Shown here: in pieces, positions 10,901-15,762 of the stretch
Numbering within the stretch: position 1 is the stretch's first letter
How the letters are laid out: each line of letters starts with the position of its first letter
From: Phoronis pallida
Taxonomy: Eukaryota; Phoronida; Phoronidae
DNA length: 15,840 nucleotides
NCBI GenBank assembly: GCA_028565715.1
Contig: JAOXYC010248678.1
Span: forward strand, 1-15,840
Reading direction: 5' to 3'
Program-made: the position numbers and the translations under genes
The notes under the pieces: generated by a model
Database searches by the model: none
What the model saw: only the letters and a program-made list of their open reading frames with translations
What the model was told of the DNA's origin: nothing

Positions 10901-13900
10901 TTTGTTATTGTTACCGGCAAAGTTGTGTCGCTTTAAAGAAACGGATGAAAACGTTGTATTTCAATAATTTTTAATTCGACATTCGTAAGTAACAATGTAT
11001 GCGTTTAACGAATCCTCCTTGTTTGTTATATGCTTATTAATCTCAGATCGAAAAAGTGATAACACTGCCTAAGCACGTAACCCTTTGTGTCCTGTTATTG
11101 TATTACATTAATTATTTTACATTAACCCAATATACCACAGTCAAAGATCACCCTTTTGTCCAGTTAATGGTATGAGTAAACAAACGTACAAGACAACCTA
11201 TTGTTCCAGTCCAATGGACTATTAGGTTTATTGCCCCATTGGCAATATTAGTATCTGCCCATTATGTACATAACCTGGTGAATTCCATACCAGATCATGA
11301 TATCAGTCCGAGGACAGTGATACCAGCACAAGGCCGCAGGCAAGTATCACTGCCTAGAACTGATTCCTGCACATTCCTGCATCCCACATTGCTCCCGTCT
11401 TAAAACTGAATCTCTAGCCTAAAAGAGACTTGCTTGAAATTTTAGATAACCCTATTGGCTTATAACATACCATGTGACATGGAAATGATTCCTGCACATC
11501 CCTGCATCACAACTGATGCAGATTCCAGTTTTACTGAATCTCTCATCTTCACACAGATAACACTCCTGAAAAGAAATATTTTGATGAAAAATGGCATCTC
11601 AAAAAATATCTTGAAACAATGGATAATCTATGTATTAAGTTCTTGTATTATTTCATGATATTAATAAGAGAAAGATACCTTTTGGAACAAATGTAGCTGT
11701 ATCTGAGGTTTAACGTGTACAGCCGTTTCGGCCATATCTCATGGCTGTGATTCACCATGCAGTGGCGCCCTCTTTTGGTGATGATGAAAAGTCCGCGTCA
11801 GGGAAGCGATCAAGATCAAACAACACCAGCCAAGTCTAAACAGGGATCCAGGTTTGGACCTTCCTGCAGTTTACTCCAGTCTCATCAGGGACCTCTCCCA
11901 ATAGGGGGGTCCAAACAGTTTTCATCATCACCGAAAAAGGGTGCCACTGCATGGTGAATCGCAGCCATGAGATATGGCCGAAACGGCTGTACACGTTACA
12001 CCTCAGCTACAGCTACATTTGTTCCAAAAGGTATCTTTCTCTTATTAATATAATGGATAATCTATTACTTCATACTCAAGTCAAAGGCAAGTTTAAGGCC
12101 AGAATGCACGTGAAAACTACTAGAAGGTTTCGCTATTTCTGATTCACAAAATTTGACTGACTGCCAAAACTTGTTCTATGACAATTTTGAAGAAGTGTTT
12201 AAGGTGGTCCTCCACATCGATTGGCCATTTTTAAACATTTTTTCAAATACTAAAAAAAGTGAAATTTCTGAAAATTGAGACACATTTTTGTTTTACGGGA
12301 TGGCGCTCTTTTATGTTGGAGATATTGTTGATTACATCTTTTTGGTACCACAAATGGGTATTGCGGAAGTCGCTAATCCAGTTCCCGAATCATGCGCAGC
12401 TTTTGAATAATGGTGTGCAAAATTGTAGAAAGTGGTTAGCAGGCTTTTCGATGGTAAGCAAAATGAAGCGAAAGTGTGAGTCCTTGTCAATCGACTTTGT
12501 GCAAATTGGAGGAGCCAAAAAAATTAGTCTGGTAAAACAATTGTGGTTGTACGAAACGAAGTGAATGTGTGAAATAGCAGAGAAATTACTATTTCATGGA
12601 CAAACCTTTGCACCCCACTTAGAGTAGGACATCTCAAACAATGTGACGGCTGTGAGTCTATCAACGTCACCAAAGGCCACACCAGGCACGTATAAAGCAC
12701 AGACTATATGCACCCAACGACCAGCATCAGTCTCTTTGAATATCCCGCCTAGGTTAGGACACAACTCACAGGTCTGTAAAATTTTTTATTTAATTGACAA
12801 GATTGCTAAAACATTCAACATGAAATCTAAACTTTTTACATTATATTTTGGAAAAAATATGGATTGATTGAATCAAAAGTAAAATATGCAGTATGATGCA
12901 TTACATAAATTATTTCCAAGGCGTCTCGTTTTTTCAGTGAACTCCCAAAATAGGACAGAATTGCTGTTTACTCTAATATCCTAGTTTTACACAAACATTG
13001 GACAACCCAATAAAGCAGTGTATTGTAGGTTTTTAGAATATCTTAAAAAAATTACTATTCACAGAATAACTAAGTTACTCAGCTTATAGCAATGTGGACT
13101 GGAAACAGGTGATTGAATGAGGTAAGAACATACTTAAAGACGAGATGTGCAAGTGTTCCAATATTCTGTTCATTCGGTTGATTTGGTTATCATGAACAAT
13201 CTTTTGTTTGTTACTTACTGGACTGTCAACCCCAGCTTTACAGGCATCACAAAACCATGGTTCTGTGCTTGCTGATGACTCAGTACTGGCAACAGACTCT
13301 GATTCACCAATCCCATAACATCCTGTAATACAGTTAAAGTTGTAGTACATCGCTACTTACGAAATGTGAAATTATAATCTATTGAATGCGGTCAATTGCA
13401 TTGGAATTTTCATTACAAATTGCATCCTCTGCCGGAAATTTCTATACAGGCGGTCTTATGACTTGATGAAATATCTTGAGGGTGACTAGATAACTGAGTT
13501 CAACTGTAACCTATTAACTGTCCCTACCTTCATGAACGAGAACCCCACAGTTATCACATTCTACAATCTCATCATCTTCTTCACTGTGGTCTCCCAGACA
13601 GACACAACAAACCAGTACCTTCATCTTCTTGGGTTGAGTTGAGTTGTCTAAACTTGGAGTCTTCAAAACAAGCAAATTATGTGACTAGAATTTGATTAAG
13701 AGAGAAAAATAATGACTAGCGTTACTGCATATCAGACAATATAGCCTACTTGCATTGTGGTAAATAAATGTTAAAGATGCTGTCTCCTTGTTGGTGAGGA
13801 TCTTGGGTCAAAATTCAAATCAACTAGAAACTTTGTGTATGAGTCCTTTGATAACTAACCTGCATCCGAGTAAAAAAGTTAAAAAAAAATGGGTAAAGGG

Positions 13901-15556
13901 GTAAATTTGTGATCTTTGTATCCGATAAAAACCTTGTCCCATGAACAAGATTTTCGAAAGTTACACTTTTTTAGGTTAAAAAGCTCTGAAATCACCCTTT
14001 ACAGATTTTTAATTTTTTTTTACTCAGATGCAGGTTAATTATATGCATTAAAGACTCATACAAACAATTTCTAGTTGATTTGAATTTTGACCATAGATCC
14101 TCACCAACAAGGAGACAGCATCTTTAAGCTTATGGAAGTAACTGTAGTGAAGTAGTTAGAATCTCGGTATTTCAACAAAAAACTGTGTGGGATCTAAATC
14201 TGGCACAAGCACTTCCTAGCAAGAATAGGCTGGAAGTTTGGCAGTGCGTGTCTTTTCAATTATAAAGCTCGCCTATGCTCCTCGTGATTTGACATGGTAC
14301 TAGAGTGAAAAGATCAAGAGCCTTGGTAAACATATATGGTACTGTAATTCACTTTTGAGGTTCTGAATCAAAAGAGAAAGGTGCTACATAAGTACTGAGT
14401 ACTATTATTTTTATCAAATGACCAAATCCCTATGAAAACACATGTTGGCACGATGTTCAGTTTTCAAAAAAGATCAAACAATCACCACAGAATCTGTTTG
14501 ACGTGATTTCACGCGTTCCATAAGTCCTCGTAGAGATGTGTCTTCATCATCATCATCTTCGTCATCATCATCATCGTCCTCACTTCCTGAATTATCAGAG
14601 TTGGATTCATTATCGTCACCACCATCATTGTCATCAATTTGTCTACTGTTTTCATCATCTTCGGAGCCGAATGAATCGTCATCAGATTCTGTAAAGAGAA
14701 TTGCTTAAAATTACAATAAAAAAGTTGTCGAGACCTGATTGTAGATAAATAAATTAAAATCAGATAAAATCCTGTACTTTATTTCCAGTGTAAATAATAA
14801 ACCGAAGGTTAAAACACATGAACTTGCACACTCGACTTGCGTCCTTCTTTTGACACTCAAAATCTCAAAATCGAAAGATTTTGCCATGATTGTATATTTT
14901 TTTATACACATGAAAGTCTGGTCTAAACATACTCAGTCACTACATTTGATTTTCCCCTTTAGTTTATTTTTCGGATCACATTTTTCATTTGACCCTTAAT
15001 TCTTGAACAATTAGGTTTGACATAGGAACCGGAAATACATTGCCATCTTTCAAATTGTGATTACACCAGAAGAAGGTTCTTAATTTGAAAACTGTTTTAT
15101 TATAAACCCAGAAATGAAGTGCGTTAATGGTCCAAATTCGGCGCCACAAAATGACAAAGATGCAAATCAACTAGAGATTTTGTGTAAGAGTCCTTTGGTG
15201 AATATAACTTACATGCATTTGAGTAAAAAATAATCAAAAATATCTGAAAGGAGTAAAATTGGTGCAGACTGACTTGGTCTTAAGCAGAAACCTCACCAAT
15301 AACTGATTTTTAACTTGATATGGAATAAATACCAGAAAAATTATGACAACATTTGAGCACTATTTTTGTCAAAATTTTGTCAAATTCTGTCAAGAAAGTA
15401 GTTGTTTTGTCTGATTTTCTATGCAATATACTGTAACTTCACCTTTTGGTAACTCAAAGTCACTATCGTCTTCACTGTCAGAAAGACCAGCAAAATCTAT
15501 CTGTAACAAGTGCTTCTGTACTGGTTTCACTCGGCGCTTCTTTGGGTCTCTTTCAA
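1837..15556 (-). CDS. PHF14: PHF14-like four-PHD-finger chromatin protein, 18 visible coding exons, 5' end outside window
   Basis: Minus-strand spliced gene; coding segments are 15443-15556, 14486-14688, 13528-13660, 13219-13322, 12606-12773, 11471-11565, 9624-9807, 9146-9221, 8085-8270, 7538-7644, 6467-6562, 5513-5610, 4995-5126, 4650-4797, 3480-3962, 2742-2872, 2206-2335 and 1837-1938. All introns are GT-AG and every junction keeps frame, giving 895 codons after two leading bases, then TAA. Numbering from the first full codon: acidic/basic tail 1-120; PHD1 about 122-178; zinc knuckle plus extended PHD about 185-300; basic linker and a conserved helix-like segment 300-415; coiled coil about 420-490; PHD3 about 522-571; charged linker 575-800; PHD4 about 805-853; acidic tail. 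This order and the motifs CCVCLGD, CELCPN, DAGMC and CLDPPL are those of PHF14 (about 950 residues in human, from memory). Family knowledge: a nuclear protein whose PHD-knuckle-ePHD module binds histone H3 tails and which acts in transcriptional repression. Function here is inferred from homology. Confidence 0.95.
1993..2014. repeat. AAT trinucleotide microsatellite
   Basis: A run of about seven AAT units in the intron between the last two coding exons. Otherwise the intron 1939-2205 is featureless. Confidence 0.85.
2206..2335 (-). CDS. PHF14: PHF14 coding exon q: rest of PHD4
   Basis: The acceptor is ccacacag and the donor GTGAGT. One base and 43 codons encode CDECKKCYHFQCLDPPLKKT, PKRKGYDWHCEECDEAEGSD and DDE. 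CDEC, the His and Cys of YHFQC, and HCEEC complete the C4HC3 ligands. The match to the C-terminal PHD of vertebrate PHF14 (CDECRLCYHFGCLDPPLKKS) is very strong. Confidence 0.97.
2336..2741. other. PHF14 intron, nothing further recognised
   Basis: An AT-rich intron that splits PHD4 between its first and second zinc-ligand pairs. I see no repeat shared with other parts of the window and no RNA gene. Confidence 0.7.
2742..2872 (-). CDS. PHF14: PHF14 coding exon p: linker and first zinc pair of PHD4
   Basis: The acceptor is atttttcag and the donor GTAAAC. Forty-three codons plus two bases end in DACTTCTQEGTKADMVR, where the Arg codon is split. The CTTC pair starts PHD4 and matches human CATCKGTGDNENLVRC. 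The upstream part (PILKKEKTIYTYSRKTSHPT) is linker with no recognised motif. Confidence 0.94.
3003..3293 (+). repeat. Dispersed repeat family 3, copy 1
   Basis: It begins ACATCGCTACTTAGGAATGT and shares long blocks with 10000-10262 and 13348-13519: GTGAAATTATCAACTATTGA, a GAGGTCAATT block, ATTGCATCCT, GGAAATCTCTATACAGG, GATAACTGAGATCA and AATGAAGGTAGTAACA. It lies in the intron 2873-3479. There is no terminal inverted repeat and no open frame, so it is a non-autonomous element of unknown class. Confidence 0.8.
3480..3962 (-). CDS. PHF14: PHF14 coding exon o: long Lys/Arg/Glu linker with NLS-like runs
   Basis: The acceptor is ctttttcag and the donor GTGAGT. At 161 codons it is the largest exon, open and in phase 0 at both ends. 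It encodes RKLEIQRREREK, then dense basic clusters (TRKRRKRKP, EKRRRK, RKRKRKKK), an imperfect repeat of R-K-D-D-(M/I)-E-E-(T/K)-F-E-(R/K)-(V/A)-L-S, and an acidic end, DAGDVEDVDDE. The basic clusters are good candidate nuclear localisation signals. The vertebrate linker between PHD3 and PHD4 is also charged but differs in sequence, so this part is fast-evolving. Purine-rich composition leaves a second minus frame open (3575-3874), which I treat as a shadow. Confidence 0.92.
4449..4609. repeat. Inverted repeat near a splice donor
   Basis: Arms TATAGACTCATATCACA (4449-4465) and its near-complement (4593-4609, 16 of 17 matching) enclose about 127 bases. The right arm ends about 40 bases inside the intron from the donor of the PHD3-end exon (4650). 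It is probably a small foldback element. The rest of the intron 3963-4649 is unremarkable. Confidence 0.55.
4650..4797 (-). CDS. PHF14: PHF14 coding exon n: end of PHD3 and charged linker
   Basis: The acceptor is cactctag and the donor GTAGGT. One base completes Trp, then QCSECAKHSSEEVEEKKMD supplies the last Cys pair of PHD3. The rest (RRLREKINLPKKFLHQLQAE and ERARLK) is a charged, helix-prone linker with no clear vertebrate match. There are 49 codons and it ends in phase 0. Confidence 0.94.
4995..5126 (-). CDS. PHF14: PHF14 coding exon m: PHD3
   Basis: The acceptor is tcaaacag and the donor GTAAGG. One base, 43 codons and two bases encode CGLCKKTTDQHQLARCDMCR, LYYHLGCLDPPLTRMP and a short Lys-rich end. 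The pairs CGLC and CDMC, then YHLGC, give the first six of eight zinc ligands; the last two are in the next exon after the split Trp codon. The CLDPPLxxxP motif is typical of PHD fingers of this type and is repeated in PHD4. Confidence 0.97.
5127..5512. other. PHF14 intron, nothing further recognised
   Basis: An AT-rich intron just upstream of the PHD3 exon. No repeat, hairpin or conserved motif was recognised. Confidence 0.65.
5513..5610 (-). CDS. PHF14: PHF14 coding exon l: Lys/Pro-rich linker before PHD3
   Basis: The acceptor is gtttttag and the donor GTGAGT. Thirty-two codons plus two bases read KFPLPSVLKPKKTPKSHIKK and TTLLKSPPAIIH; the split codon makes Gln ahead of the first PHD3 Cys. 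It corresponds to the human LNIPAILRAPKERKPSKK linker. Its basic run could serve as a nuclear localisation signal. Confidence 0.9.
5636..5925 (+). mobile_element. TTAA-type palindromic MITE family 2, degenerate copy
   Basis: It shares the family blocks GAGTCCTTTG, TGCATCTGAGT, a GATAAAAAGCT core, CTTACAGATTTTT, GACTCTGATGC and TTTCTAGTTGATTTGAATTTT with the copy at 13771-14127. The outer left arm is missing and the right end is diverged (GACAGTATGTCTAAGATC then TTTAAA). It is an old, partly deleted insertion in the intron 5611-6466. Confidence 0.7.
5984..6030. repeat. 21-bp tandem duplication
   Basis: The unit CCATCAGGAAATGTTAGCCAC occurs twice back to back (5984-6004, 6005-6025), followed by CCATC of a third. 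The copies are identical, so the duplication is recent. Confidence 0.85.
6105..6380 (+). repeat. Dispersed repeat family 1, copy 2, with foldback arms
   Basis: It begins ATCACATAACTACCCTTCTA, contains CGCAAATTGGCGATTTTATG, and has an inverted repeat of about 40 bases (6246-6285 against 6333-6373) around the GGGAAGTAAT / ATTGG blocks. It matches 7104-7419 and, reversed, 326-515. It has no coding capacity. Confidence 0.75.
6467..6562 (-). CDS. PHF14: PHF14 coding exon k: end of coiled coil
   Basis: The acceptor is tgttatag and the donor GTAATG. Thirty-two codons in phase 0 at both ends read LSQNVSSLTDSNHTLVEAGE and KLWKILGTLAGK. They align with human LCESLEELQNLNGKLRSEGQ and GIWALLGRITGQ: the Trp, the LLG/ILG motif and the terminal GK/GQ are conserved. 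Confidence 0.92.
7071..7452 (+). repeat. Dispersed repeat family 1, copy 1, flanked by 33-bp direct repeats
   Basis: The core 7104-7419 begins ATCACTTAACTACCC and carries inverted arms at 7274-7312 and 7375-7415. It is bounded by two 33-base direct repeats (7071-7103 and 7420-7452) that differ at one base and contain CACAATGTATTGTTTT. The flanks could be a very long target duplication or the ends of a larger unit. It lies in the intron 6563-7537; the rest of that intron is unremarkable. Confidence 0.75.
7538..7644 (-). CDS. PHF14: PHF14 coding exon j: coiled-coil segment
   Basis: The acceptor is ttttgaag and the donor GTATGT. It has two bases, then 35 codons rich in Leu, Lys, Glu and Gln: RNSKLTTMKSHLKELLIQNE and TLQEQGKILRSKYDQ, with heptad-like Leu/Ile spacing. 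Choosing the AG at 7645-7646 rather than the next AG two bases later is what keeps frame and restores FLERN. In vertebrates this region is a predicted coiled coil and likely mediates self-association or partner binding (family inference). Confidence 0.9.
7880..7945. repeat. ATT-rich imperfect microsatellite
   Basis: An interrupted ATT/TTA trinucleotide run in the intron 7645-8084. Nothing else was recognised in that intron. Confidence 0.7.
8085..8270 (-). CDS. PHF14: PHF14 coding exon i: conserved central segment
   Basis: The acceptor is attctacag and the donor GTAAGC. Two bases complete a Thr codon, then 61 codons include PRFVTSSASAVRRLIRKAEL, LGINTQ and PAMSVDFVAYFL. Vertebrate PHF14 has the nearly identical LTSSASAIRKLMRKAELMGI followed by TADFVNYYFERN. 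This is a PHF14-specific segment, so it separates the gene from JADE, BRPF and MLLT10 relatives. The last base plus AG of the next exon makes the Glu of FLERN. Confidence 0.96.
8517..8526. promoter_or_regulatory. Palindromic E-box GTCACGTGAC
   Basis: A perfect 10-base palindrome matching the extended CACGTG E-box bound by USF and MiT/TFE-type bHLH factors. It is intronic and use is unknown. Confidence 0.3.
9105..9114. promoter_or_regulatory. NRF1-type palindrome GCGCATGCGC
   Basis: A perfect palindrome equal to the core NRF1 binding motif, about 30 bases from a PHF14 donor site. It stands in a short CpG-rich patch. Function is inferred from motif only. Confidence 0.35.
9146..9221 (-). CDS. 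PHF14: PHF14 coding exon h: short basic linker
   Basis: The acceptor is tattttcag and the donor GTGAGT. Twenty-five codons plus one base read VRVQRKLGRHRRKFQTAKEL then REPPW. There is little sequence identity with vertebrates except the Ala/Arg-rich helix and the Trp before the next block. The exon is placed because both splice sites are strong and it joins its neighbours in frame, giving W-T-PPEKWPR across the junction, comparable to W-VPREKLPR in human. Confidence 0.85.
9222..9623. other. PHF14 intron, nothing further recognised
   Basis: An AT-rich intron; open frames on both strands have no recognisable content, and no repeat is shared with the rest of the window. Confidence 0.65.
9624..9807 (-). 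CDS. PHF14: PHF14 coding exon g: end of the ePHD and basic linker
   Basis: The acceptor is aactcag and the donor GTATAT. One base completes Cys of HVTC, then 61 codons: AQREGLLSEATSDEDIADPF, YAYCRLHAD and MKKRNWLAIQSFN. The CxxH of YCRLH gives the last zinc ligands of the extended PHD, so the PZP module ends here. The remaining basic stretch resembles the KWKRKNYLALQS segment of vertebrate PHF14. It ends in phase 0. Confidence 0.96.
10000..10262 (+). repeat. Dispersed repeat family 3, copy 2
   Basis: It begins ACATTGCTTCTTATGAAATG and follows copy 1 (3003-3293) along its length through AATGAAGGTAGTAACA and the AAACTGTGTTAAAGGAAC end. It lies in the largest intron (9808-11470). A further fragment of the same family's tail (GTATTTCAATAATT then CGACATTC) appears near 10955-10990. 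Confidence 0.8.
10380..10790 (+). promoter_or_regulatory. CpG-rich block, candidate internal/antisense promoter with first-exon-like end
   Basis: This stretch is visibly richer in GC and CpG than the surrounding intron, with about twenty-five CpG steps. Near its end it reads GACATGGCAATGGCGGAT on the plus strand, giving a short open frame of nine codons, and then GAGCTAG followed by GTAAGTATG at 10777, a consensus splice donor. This looks like a promoter with a short 5' exon on the plus strand, antisense to PHF14. No matching downstream plus-strand coding exon was found, so a non-coding antisense transcript or an inserted fragment is equally possible. Confidence 0.4.
11303..11366. repeat. Imperfect hairpin with about 21-bp arms
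   Basis: ATCAGT...CAGTGATAC on the left pairs with GTATCACTG...ACTGAT on the right around a 20-base loop containing AAGGCCGCAGG. It abuts the decayed exon copy at 11362. Confidence 0.7.
11362..11415 (-). pseudogene. Degenerate second copy of the PHF14 ePHD exon
   Basis: On the minus strand this reads AGA TTC AGT ... to GAT GCA GGA ATG TGC AGG AAT CAG TTC and then TAG, giving RFSFKTGAMWDAGMCRNQF and a stop. The real exon (11471-11565) reads RFSKTG...DAGMCRNHF. Length differences are +3 and -6 bases, and the Lys, Thr and Gly codons differ only at third positions. A 22-base block matches at 21 positions. The ICISC cysteines are lost and the start of the exon is missing, so it cannot form a zinc finger. 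It lies in the same orientation about 70 bases downstream of exon f. Confidence 0.7.
11471..11565 (-). CDS. PHF14: PHF14 coding exon f: core of the extended PHD (ePHD)
   Basis: The acceptor is cttttcag and the donor GTATGT. Thirty-one codons plus two bases encode ECYLCEDERFSKTGICISCD followed by AGMCRNHFHVT; the split Cys (TG|T) completes HVTC in the next exon. This gives CxxC, CxxC and the HxxC of the ePHD and matches the vertebrate ECSFCED/TGVCISCDAGMCR/FHVTC block almost position for position. No reading frame over 60 codons marks this exon; it was found by the expected motif and confirmed by its splice sites and phase. A decayed second copy lies about 100 bases further along in transcript direction (11362-11415). 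Confidence 0.96.
11658..12051. mobile_element. TTAA-flanked foldback element with 133-bp arms
   Basis: Positions 11658-11790 and 11919-12051 are reverse complements with only a handful of mismatches; the 128-base centre is unique. TTAA occurs at each end (11661-11664, 12045-12048) next to TAAGAGAAAG and its complement, fitting a TTAA target duplication as made by piggyBac- or Kolobok-type transposases. An open plus frame in the centre (11757-11957) is incidental. It is non-autonomous and intronic (11566-12605). Confidence 0.85.
12199..12605. other. Remainder of the PHF14 intron upstream of exon f
   Basis: A 101-codon plus-strand frame (12259-12564) shows no domain, codon bias or splice context, and I do not call it a gene. 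No repeat partner was found in the window. Confidence 0.5.
12606..12773 (-). CDS. PHF14: PHF14 coding exon e: zinc knuckle and start of extended PHD
   Basis: The acceptor is tttacag and the donor GTTTGT. It is a 56-codon exon in phase 0 at both ends. It opens with TCELCPN, the CxxC of the knuckle, then IFKETDAGRWVHIVCALYVP, whose His and Cys complete the knuckle, and GVAFGDVDRL with YSKWGAK. The TDAGRWVHxxCALYVPG block is the hallmark of the PHF14 and JADE/BRPF-type PZP modules; the downstream sequence fits PHF14 specifically. Confidence 0.97.
12774..13218. other. PHF14 intron between PHD1 and the zinc knuckle, nothing further recognised
   Basis: An AT-rich intron with no recognised repeat or hairpin of note. 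The polypyrimidine tract and acceptor before 12773 are ordinary. Confidence 0.65.
13219..13322 (-). CDS. PHF14: PHF14 coding exon d: second half of PHD1
   Basis: The acceptor is attacag and the donor GTAAGT. It completes the Gly codon of HEG, then encodes 34 codons: CYGIGESES, a Ser/Thr-rich insert, and TEPWFCDACKAGVDSP. The Cys of CYG and the CDAC pair finish the C4HC3 ligand set of PHD1. The long Ser-rich loop before PWFCDAC is a feature shared with vertebrate PHF14. It ends in phase 0, directly ahead of the zinc knuckle. Confidence 0.97.
13348..13519 (+). repeat. Dispersed repeat family 3, copy 3 (internally deleted)
   Basis: It begins ACATCGCTACTTACGAAATG and follows copies 1 and 2 to GATAACTGAG and CCTATTAAC, lacking a segment after ATTGCATCCT and the outer tail. 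It makes up most of the 205-base intron that splits PHD1. Confidence 0.8.
13528..13660 (-). CDS. PHF14: PHF14 coding exon c: first half of PHD1
   Basis: The acceptor is ttttgaag and the donor GTAGGG. It encodes 44 codons plus one base: a polar lead-in, then KMKVLVCCVCLGDHSE and IVECDNCGVLVHE. These supply the first zinc-ligand pair (CxxC within CCVC), the second pair (CDNC) and the PHD His (HEG). The match to vertebrate PHF14 (CCVCLGD, CDNCG, VHEG) is very close and identifies the gene. Confidence 0.97.
13771..14127. mobile_element. TTAA-type palindromic MITE family 2, full copy
   Basis: TTAA AGATGCTGTCTCC at the left is mirrored by GGAGACAGCATCT TTAA at the right. The arms (about 150 bases each) stay complementary through TTGGTGAGGATC, CAAAATTCAAATCAACTAGAAA, GAGTC and GCATC-GAGTAAAAA, with a shorter unpaired centre. 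The TTAA at both ends is the likely target duplication. It lies in the intron 13661-14485. The same family appears at 5636-5925, 15158-15260 and 15763-15840. Confidence 0.85.
14486..14688 (-). CDS. PHF14: PHF14 coding exon b: Asp/Glu-rich region
   Basis: The acceptor is tttacag and the exon has 67 codons after completing a split Glu codon. It is dominated by Asp, Glu, Ser and Asn, with a run of Asp/Glu codons (GAT/GAC/GAA) at about 14535-14575, then a short basic stretch, RGLMERVKSRQ. Human PHF14 has a comparable acidic segment before PHD1. The donor is taken as GTGATT after 14486. A weaker donor (GTGGTG) three bases upstream would drop one Val without changing frame. The junction to the next exon is phase 0. 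Confidence 0.85.
15158..15260 (+). mobile_element. TTAA-type MITE family 2, half copy
   Basis: It contains ATGCAAATCAACTAGAGATT, GTAAGAGTCCTTTGGTGAA and ACATGCATTTGAGTAAAAAA, matching the left arm of the 13771-14127 element; the right arm is absent. Intron 14689-15442 shows nothing else recognised. Confidence 0.65.
15443..15556 (-). CDS. PHF14: PHF14 coding exon a (first visible): N-terminal basic/acidic tail
   Basis: The acceptor AG lies at 15557-15558 after a ttt tract, and the donor starts GTGAAG. The exon opens with two bases of a split codon, carries 37 codons and ends with one base of a Glu codon finished in the next exon. It encodes KKRRVKP followed by LLQIDFAGLSDSEDDSDF. Vertebrate PHF14 begins with a similar KRR-VKP, LL and SDDSDF arrangement just after its start Met, so the missing first exon should add few residues. 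No in-frame ATG is present here, and none that splices obviously to it was seen in 15557-15840. Confidence 0.85.
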
Positions 15557-15762
15557 CTGAAATATCACAAATAAAACACAGTAAAATGATGAATTCTAGT
15601 ACAAAATGATGTATTCAATTACTTTATAAAACTCCAAACAGTTGCACTAGAACATTTTACAAATTGGCCACAATGTATTCAAAAAACAACAATTTGCAAG
15701 GCAATTTAATAGAGAATGCAAATAAATGTCTTATCAATATTAATCATAATAGAGAATGCCAT

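Noticed and set aside
11757-11957. A 66-codon plus-strand frame.
   Set aside because: It lies across the arms and centre of the foldback element and has no protein-like features.
12259-12564. A 101-codon plus-strand frame in a PHF14 intron.
   Set aside because: No domain, no signal, no codon bias and no splice context; AT-rich intron sequence can stay open this long by chance.
13501-13540. The donor of exon c shares GAAGGTAG with a block in repeat family 3, suggesting the repeat supplied the splice site.
   Set aside because: The shared block is on opposite strands in the two places and is only eight bases, so chance is the simpler explanation.
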